Below, piece after piece: positions 5,962-9,643 of a stretch of 9,643 bases of DNA. The notes below the pieces were generated by a model. That model had not been told where the DNA came from. It worked only from the letters and a program-made list of their open reading frames with translations, and did no database searches. The number at the start of each line of letters is the position of its first letter. The first letter of the stretch is position 1. The stretch is from Chloroflexota bacterium (GTDB taxonomy: Bacteria; Chloroflexota; Anaerolineae; Promineifilales; Promineifilaceae), in the NCBI GenBank assembly GCA_008501785.1, contig QQUD01000036.1:1-9643 (forward strand), read 5' to 3'. A program made the position numbers and the translations under genes.

Positions 5962-8546
5962 AATTAATCCGGCTGCTGCTGCTCAGATCGCTGAAAGAAC
6001 GGCCGTTACGCATTCTCCTCTCCATGTTTGGCATCATCCTTGGTGTGGCAGGCATTTTGAGCATGGGCATCACCAACCAGGCGGCAATGGCGGCAATTAC
6101 CCGGCTTTTTTCGGACACGTCAGGCAAGGCCAATTTAGTTATTGTCAATGCCAGCAGCGATTCGATTGGGTTGGACGAGAGTTTGATTAAGGTGGTAAAT
6201 CGACAGGAAGGGGTGGGAACGGCCGTTCCCTCCATCCACGCCACCACCGTTCTTGCCAACGAAGCCGCCCCCGACGAACTGGGCATGAGCATGTTCGGTG
6301 CCGAAACTGGTGGGTTGATGATTTATGGGATTGATCCGGTGTTGGATTTTGAGACGCGGGAGTATACGGTTGTTGACGGCCGTTTCCTCTCCGAAGAAAC
6401 CGACGCCGAAGAAATCGTCCTCGTCAACACCTACGCCGACGAACACGAACTTGTACTGGGTGATTGGGTACAAATCGCCACCGCCTACGGCGTCGAAAAA
6501 CTGCGCCTCGTCGGGTTGATGGATGAACAAGGAGCCGGACGCACCAACAACGGCGCATTTGGTGTCGTTCCCATCGAAACCACCCAAAAATGGTTTGCCC
6601 GTCCTTACGAGCTGGACCAAATCGACATCATCGCTGCCCCCGGCTATGAAGGCAGCAGCACCATCGAATTGTTGCAAGACATTCTGCAAACCCGCCTCGG
6701 TGACGAATATTCTGTCATCTATCCAGCCGCGCAAGGCCAGCGCATGATGCAAATGCTCGGCAACTATCGCATTGGCCTCGACTTTTTGAGCGGCATGGCC
6801 CTGTTTGTCGGCGCGTTTCTTATCTACAACGCTTTTTCCATGACAGTTGTTGAGCGCACGCGAGAAATTGGCATGCTGCGCACCGTTGGCTTTACGCAGC
6901 GACAAGTCGCTGTTCAAATTCTGACAGAGGCCGGGTTTTTAGGTCTCATCGGGTCGCTGTTGGGCATTGCCTTGGGCATCCTTATGGCACGGGGATTGTC
7001 TCAGCTCATGGCCGTCATCCTCGACCAAGATTTATCCACTGTGGCACTCCCCGTCAACCTTGTTATTTTTAGTGGCGTGATTGGGCTGGTTGTGACCTTG
7101 GTGGCGGCCCTGATTCCGGCATGGCAAGCGTCACGCATTTCACCGCTAGAAGCTTTACGAACACGTGGCTTACGCAAAGAAGGCTGGATTATTCGCAAAG
7201 GGTGGCGTTTAGGTATTGTATTGCTTGTTGTGTCTACCGTACTGCTGTTGTGGAATCCATTCCCCAACGATGCCGAGTTTCGTGTGGGGGGTATGGCAGT
7301 AACTGGGCTGTTTTTTGGCGGCACATTTACATTGCCTGCCATTATCGGCTCATGGGAACGCGCAACACGCTACTTAATCAAGCGTGTTTACGGCAACAGC
7401 GGCATGTTAGGCAGTCGCAACATCCAACGCTCAAAAATTCGCACAACCCTCACCGTCGCCGCCCTCATGATTGGCGTGGCAATGATGATTGTGGTTTGGG
7501 TCATGACGGAATCGTTCAAGGGCGATGTGGAAGATTGGTTAGCAGGGTACATGGGAGGCGATTTATACGTTACTTCTTCTGTTAATCTGAAAAATGATTT
7601 ATGGCGGCGCATGATGGGTGTCGATGGGATCGCAGCTATTTCACCAGTGCGCTACCTCCAAGTTGAAATGGTTGCCCCAGATGGCACCGAAGAAAATGTG
7701 CTGTTTTCCGGGGTTAATGTAGCGGCGTATTCCCAAGTTACTTCCTTTATTTTTAATGAAACAGGGGATGGTAGTGAAGAAGATGCAATGAACCAACTGG
7801 CGGGAGGCAACGTTATCTTTGTTTCTAGCGTTATCTCTGAAAAATATGGTTTGATGCCGGGAGACCAACTGCAATTGATGACCAAAACCGGACCACACAT
7901 GTTTGAAGTAGGAGCCGTTGTGGTTGATTTTTACAATCAAGGGCTGGTTGTACAAGGCAGTTGGGACGACATGGGACAGCATTTCCGCGTGCGGGATGCG
8001 AATGCTTACATGGTCAAGATTGATGAGTCGGCAACGGTTGATGGCGTCATGGATCGGATTGATGCGCTGTTTGGTGAACGGTATCATCTGGTGCTGGAAT
8101 CGAATCAAAGCTTGAAGCAGCGGGCATTTCAGTTGATGGCGCAAGCGTTTAGCATGTTTGACGTGCTGGCAGTCATTTCGATGGTGGTTGCGTTTTTCGG
8201 TATTTCCAACACGCTGACGATGAATGTGATGGAGCGCACACAGGAAATCGGGATGCTGCGCAGTATTGGTGTGCTGCGTAAACAGGTGTTGAGCATGATT
8301 ATGGCCGAAGCTGGGGTGTTGGGCCTGCTTGGGGGCGTGCTTGGATTGTTATTTGGGTTTTTGCTCTCAAAGCTATTTTTGCTGTCGATGGCGACGATGT
8401 CTGGCTACACGCTGACGTTTGTGCTGCCGATGACGCGGGTGGTGGTTGGTTTGATTATTGCTGTGGCTGTGTCACATTTGGCAGCAATTTTACCGGCTCG
8501 ACGTGCGACACGGATACGAATTTTGGATGCGATTCATTTTGAGTAG
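5958..8546 (+). CDS. ABC transporter permease, two-module FtsX/MacB/LolE type
   Basis: An 862-residue permease built from two related halves. The first has a TM helix (about 18-38), a large external MacB-PCD-like domain (about 45-265) and an FtsX core with three helices (about 272-295, 323-349, 366-388). Two extra helices link the halves (about 418-434, 447-465). The second has a helix (496-516), an external domain (about 520-725) and three more helices (732-755, 785-810, 822-846). The internal duplication shows in VVERTREIGMLRTVG (297-311) against VMERTQEIGMLRSIG (757-771), the coupling segments that contact the ATPase. Ten helices fit the long YbbP-like or fused LolC/E-like permeases. Substrate may be a lipid, lipoprotein, peptide or antibiotic; nothing in the sequence decides. 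The gene holds two exact decamers and one variant, and switches between G-rich and C-rich codon blocks at them. Confidence 0.93.
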   Translation: MKLIRLLLLRSLKERPLRILLSMFGIILGVAGILSMGITNQAAMAAITRLFSDTSGKANLVIVNASSDSIGLDESLIKVVNRQEGVGTAVPSIHATTVLANEAAPDELGMSMFGAETGGLMIYGIDPVLDFETREYTVVDGRFLSEETDAEEIVLVNTYADEHELVLGDWVQIATAYGVEKLRLVGLMDEQGAGRTNNGAFGVVPIETTQKWFARPYELDQIDIIAAPGYEGSSTIELLQDILQTRLGDEYSVIYPAAQGQRMMQMLGNYRIGLDFLSGMALFVGAFLIYNAFSMTVVERTREIGMLRTVGFTQRQVAVQILTEAGFLGLIGSLLGIALGILMARGLSQLMAVILDQDLSTVALPVNLVIFSGVIGLVVTLVAALIPAWQASRISPLEALRTRGLRKEGWIIRKGWRLGIVLLVVSTVLLLWNPFPNDAEFRVGGMAVTGLFFGGTFTLPAIIGSWERATRYLIKRVYGNSGMLGSRNIQRSKIRTTLTVAALMIGVAMMIVVWVMTESFKGDVEDWLAGYMGGDLYVTSSVNLKNDLWRRMMGVDGIAAISPVRYLQVEMVAPDGTEENVLFSGVNVAAYSQVTSFIFNETGDGSEEDAMNQLAGGNVIFVSSVISEKYGLMPGDQLQLMTKTGPHMFEVGAVVVDFYNQGLVVQGSWDDMGQHFRVRDANAYMVKIDESATVDGVMDRIDALFGERYHLVLESNQSLKQRAFQLMAQAFSMFDVLAVISMVVAFFGISNTLTMNVMERTQEIGMLRSIGVLRKQVLSMIMAEAGVLGLLGGVLGLLFGFLLSKLFLLSMATMSGYTLTFVLPMTRVVVGLIIAVAVSHLAAILPARRATRIRILDAIHFE
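5998..6007. repeat. Palindromic decamer AACGGCCGTT, copy 5
   Basis: Exact copy, read in a third codon phase (Arg-Pro-Leu) in the first helix region of the permease. Hand counts: G33/C19 before (5901-5997), C12/G4 after (6008-6040). G excess returns near 6041. Confidence 0.7.
6215..6230. repeat. 16-bp perfect palindrome around decamer copy 6
   Basis: GGGAACGG and CCGTTCCC meet at 6222/6223. It is read as Thr-Ala-Val within the permease. Hand counts: G34/C13 before (6121-6217), C27/G8 after (6228-6280). Confidence 0.75.
6375..6384. repeat. Decamer, one mismatch (GACGGCCGTT)
   Basis: Read as Asp-Gly-Arg in the permease. Hand counts: G36/C11 before (6281-6374), C25/G12 after (6385-6450). The skew change is as clear as at the exact copies. 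Confidence 0.6.
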
Positions 8547-8581
8547 GGTGAGAACAACGAATATTAGGAATTAGCGAATGG

Positions 8582-8605
8582 GGAGGGAAACGGCCGTTTC
8601 CCTCC
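8582..8605. repeat. 24-bp perfect palindrome after the permease gene, centred on decamer copy 7
   Basis: The half-site GGAGGGAAACGG is followed directly by its exact reverse complement, 36 nt after the permease stop. As RNA it would make a stem of about ten base pairs with a GGCC loop. The following DNA has no T-run, so intrinsic termination is not obvious. Hand counts: G23/C5 in 8521-8588, C16/G0 in 8599-8650. It could be a protein-binding dyad or a transcript-end hairpin that serves the ABC operon. Confidence 0.75.
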
Positions 8606-8658
8606 TAACAATATTCCAATCACAAAATAAACCACCTAAACAAACTAAATCGGGAGCA

Positions 8659-8739
8659 ATGCAAATTGATGCCGTCGAGAAATTCCTCTTCAAAATTACA
8701 GCCCTATTTATATTTATCGAATGCAAAGAAACCCAATGA
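8659..8739 (+). CDS. Possible 26-residue leader or small hydrophobic peptide
   Basis: ATG 8659 is preceded by GGGAG (8652-8656) and opens a frame of 26 codons, MQIDAVEKFLFK followed by ITALFIFIECKETQ. Its TGA (8737-8739) overlaps ATG 8736 of the next frame as ATGA, the same coupling as between the ABC genes. The centre is hydrophobic but short for a membrane span. The downstream frame has no Shine-Dalgarno of its own, so translation through this short frame could deliver ribosomes to it. No homologue is recognised and the frame could be fortuitous. Confidence 0.35.
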   Translation: MQIDAVEKFLFKITALFIFIECKETQ

Positions 8740-9092
8740 GAGATTTCTTCTTCAGTCTATTAATGATTACATATTTTGGAGGAATCTCAATCTGGGCCAT
8801 TCTTGCAGCTTGCTGTGTCACAGGCTGGTCACAACATATGAAGAGGATAGTTTGGCAAATAGATGGCCCTATTTTTATCGGCGTTACGCTCATATCTTTA
8901 ATCTGGCAAGGTGTTTTTCTTTTAACACAAAATGATCAAAATAAATGGGGGTATCCACCAGAGAGCAATTCATTTGATCTTGAATTAGTAAACCAAATCA
9001 GTGAACAGGCAAAACAAACGACAAAAAAAGCTACACCCTTTCTCATCATCATATTTTTACTTTCTTTTGCCCCAGTGAAGTTGGCGTTTTGA
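8736..9092 (+). CDS. Hypothetical membrane protein (possibly the 5' part of a frameshifted gene)
   Basis: I do not recognise the family. From ATG 8736 the protein has 118 residues; an in-frame ATG at 8721 would add five. Three hydrophobic segments are visible: about 4-27 (FFFSLLMITYFGGISIWAIL), about 45-62 (FIGVTLISLIWQGVFLL) and about 97-118 (PFLIIIFLLSFAPVKLAF). A polar loop with QNDQNKWGYPPESNSFDLEL lies between the last two. No Shine-Dalgarno stands before 8721 or 8736, but 8736 overlaps the stop of a short upstream frame as ATGA. The stop TGA 9090-9092 interrupts a hydrophobic run that resumes in the next frame, so this may be the front half of a broken gene. A+T content is visibly higher than in the ABC genes. 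Confidence 0.55.
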   Translation: MRDFFFSLLMITYFGGISIWAILAACCVTGWSQHMKRIVWQIDGPIFIGVTLISLIWQGVFLLTQNDQNKWGYPPESNSFDLELVNQISEQAKQTTKKATPFLIIIFLLSFAPVKLAF

Positions 9093-9376
9093 CGATTTTT
9101 GGGATGCTAACCGGCATATTTCTTGTTATCTTCTTAAAAAGCTGTCATGGACTCATTGTCAGTGCTTTCCCCACAAAGCCTTCCGGGAGCATGGTCACAC
9201 AGCAAAGTTTGGAGAATTATCTACTAAACGAATATGGAGAAACGGCCGAATGCCTTCTAATGGAAGCAAGGAAAGATGTCAACAAGTGGCGAGAGCGTGT
9301 AAGTACACAAATAGGGTTAGAGATTTGGGCAGATGAGACGTATAACATGTTAAGCATCCCACCTCGTTACGAATAA
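9089..9376 (+). CDS. Hypothetical protein with one N-terminal membrane segment (possibly the 3' part of a frameshifted gene)
   Basis: I do not recognise this protein. The frame can start at TTG 9089, overlapping the previous stop as TTGA, or at ATG 9104; neither has a Shine-Dalgarno. It begins with a hydrophobic segment (FGMLTGIFLVIFLKSCHGLI), then a soluble tail of about 65 residues containing ENYLLNEYGETAECLLMEAR and ending SIPPRYE. Adding one T to the TTTT run at 9087-9090 would join it to the preceding frame as KLAFLTIFGML, giving a single protein of about 213 residues with four membrane segments. That makes a split gene, either a real mutation or a homopolymer error, as likely as two overlapping genes. 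A partial decamer, AACGGCCGAA, lies at 9241-9250. Confidence 0.5.
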   Translation: MTIFGMLTGIFLVIFLKSCHGLIVSAFPTKPSGSMVTQQSLENYLLNEYGETAECLLMEARKDVNKWRERVSTQIGLEIWADETYNMLSIPPRYE

Positions 9377-9531
9377 CATAACCAGTAATTGCCTAACCCT
9401 CCACTTCGGGAATGCTCATTGTTTTCTCCCTTGTCATCTACCTGCTTGACCATTAAACTGTTGACGTAAGAAACGTTTTATCCATCCCATCAAACTGTTA
9501 AGTGATCAGCAAAAAGAATTAAGAACAAATA

Positions 9532-9602
9532 AACCACAGATTACATAGATTTACACAGATTTGAACCAGAAACAATTTGTGAAATCTGCGAAATCTGTGG
9601 TT
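9532..9602. repeat. Inverted repeat with ~10-nt internal periodicity (CACAGATTTA type)
   Basis: The left arm (9532-9562) begins AACCACAGATTACATAGA and is built from about three 10-nt units ending in AGATT or AGATTT. The right arm (9574-9602) ends GCGAAATCTGTGGTT and is its imperfect reverse complement, with an 11-nt centre between them. The outer ten bases, AACCACAGAT and ATCTGTGGTT, pair perfectly. From memory, similar A/T-rich CACAGATT arrays occur between genes in unrelated bacteria, but I cannot search for copies here. The DNA from 9377 to 9531 and after 9602 shows no gene, promoter or RNA that I can support. Confidence 0.65.
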
Positions 9603-9643
9603 AAAAATTCTGAAAACTTTCTGCGGTTTACTTAGACAGCTCA

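Noticed and set aside
6135..6917. 260-codon open frame on the - strand inside the permease gene
   Set aside because: It is antisense to a strong permease with clear FtsX motifs, shows no recognisable domain, and arises from codon-composition blocks. Similar antisense frames at 4642-5022, 5368-5808, 5801-6292 and 7641-8144 were dismissed for the same reason.
7121..7585. 154-codon + strand frame within the permease
   Set aside because: It lies in a different phase of a gene whose helices are continuous through this stretch. It has no ribosome site and no family similarity.
8582..8605. Classical Rho-independent terminator
   Set aside because: The stem is suitable, but no T-run follows on either strand. 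Kept as a palindromic repeat of unknown role.
9081..9100. Programmed -1 frameshift between the two small membrane ORFs
   Set aside because: Only four T residues are present and no X-XXY-YYZ heptamer lies in the correct phase. A homopolymer mutation or simple gene overlap is more likely.
9446..9481. Promoter around TTGACC/TTGACG in the 3' non-coding region
   Set aside because: No -10 box is found at 16-18 nt from either hexamer, and no gene follows within the window.

Overview
The window is bacterial chromosomal DNA of moderate G+C. Genes sit almost entirely on the + strand, have Shine-Dalgarno starts (GGAGG 5-6 nt before ATG) and are separated by short intergenic gaps rich in inverted repeats. 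I see no rRNA, tRNA, CRISPR array, phage gene or transposase. The taxon cannot be fixed from this sequence. The mix of an F420-type luciferase-family remnant, PlsY-like enzymes, a two-module MacB/LolE-type permease and heavy use of a palindromic decamer would fit a Chloroflexota (Anaerolineae-like) bacterium, but that is only a guess.

Layout. 2-391: 3' end of a DEAD-box RNA helicase with an Asn/Arg/Gly/Ser-rich tail, closed by an inverted array of ~7-nt units. 558-926: a scar made of an aldo/keto reductase N-terminus followed by the C-terminal end of a luciferase-like monooxygenase. 1019-2559: two tandem PlsY-like acyltransferase paralogues, about 83% identical, each with a near-identical promoter at the same distance. 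2568-2641: long hairpin. 2671-5046: a PEP-synthase/rifampicin-phosphotransferase-like phosphotransferase with ATP-grasp and phospho-His domains but no PEP/pyruvate barrel. 5065-5123: another hairpin. 5203-8546: an ABC exporter of MacB/LolCDE type, with ATPase and permease genes overlapping by ATGA. 8582-8605: a perfect 24-bp palindrome. 8659-9376: small membrane-protein ORFs, coupled or frameshifted. 9532-9602: an inverted repeat with ~10-nt internal periodicity.

How the genes may work together. The two acyltransferases make or modify lysophosphatidate-type lipids at the inner face of the membrane. The ABC pair probably moves or extracts a hydrophobic or peptide substrate using cycles of ATPase closure. 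The dikinase-like protein probably phosphorylates a small molecule through a histidine relay. Apart from the ABC pair, nothing proves a shared pathway.

The most unusual signal is at DNA level. The palindrome AACGGCCGTT occurs seven times exactly and three more times with one mismatch, in all three codon frames and in non-coding DNA; about 0.01 exact copies are expected by chance. At most sites the + strand changes abruptly from G>C to C>G across the palindrome, so each site looks like a tiny skew-inversion point. I do not know of a described system that explains this.
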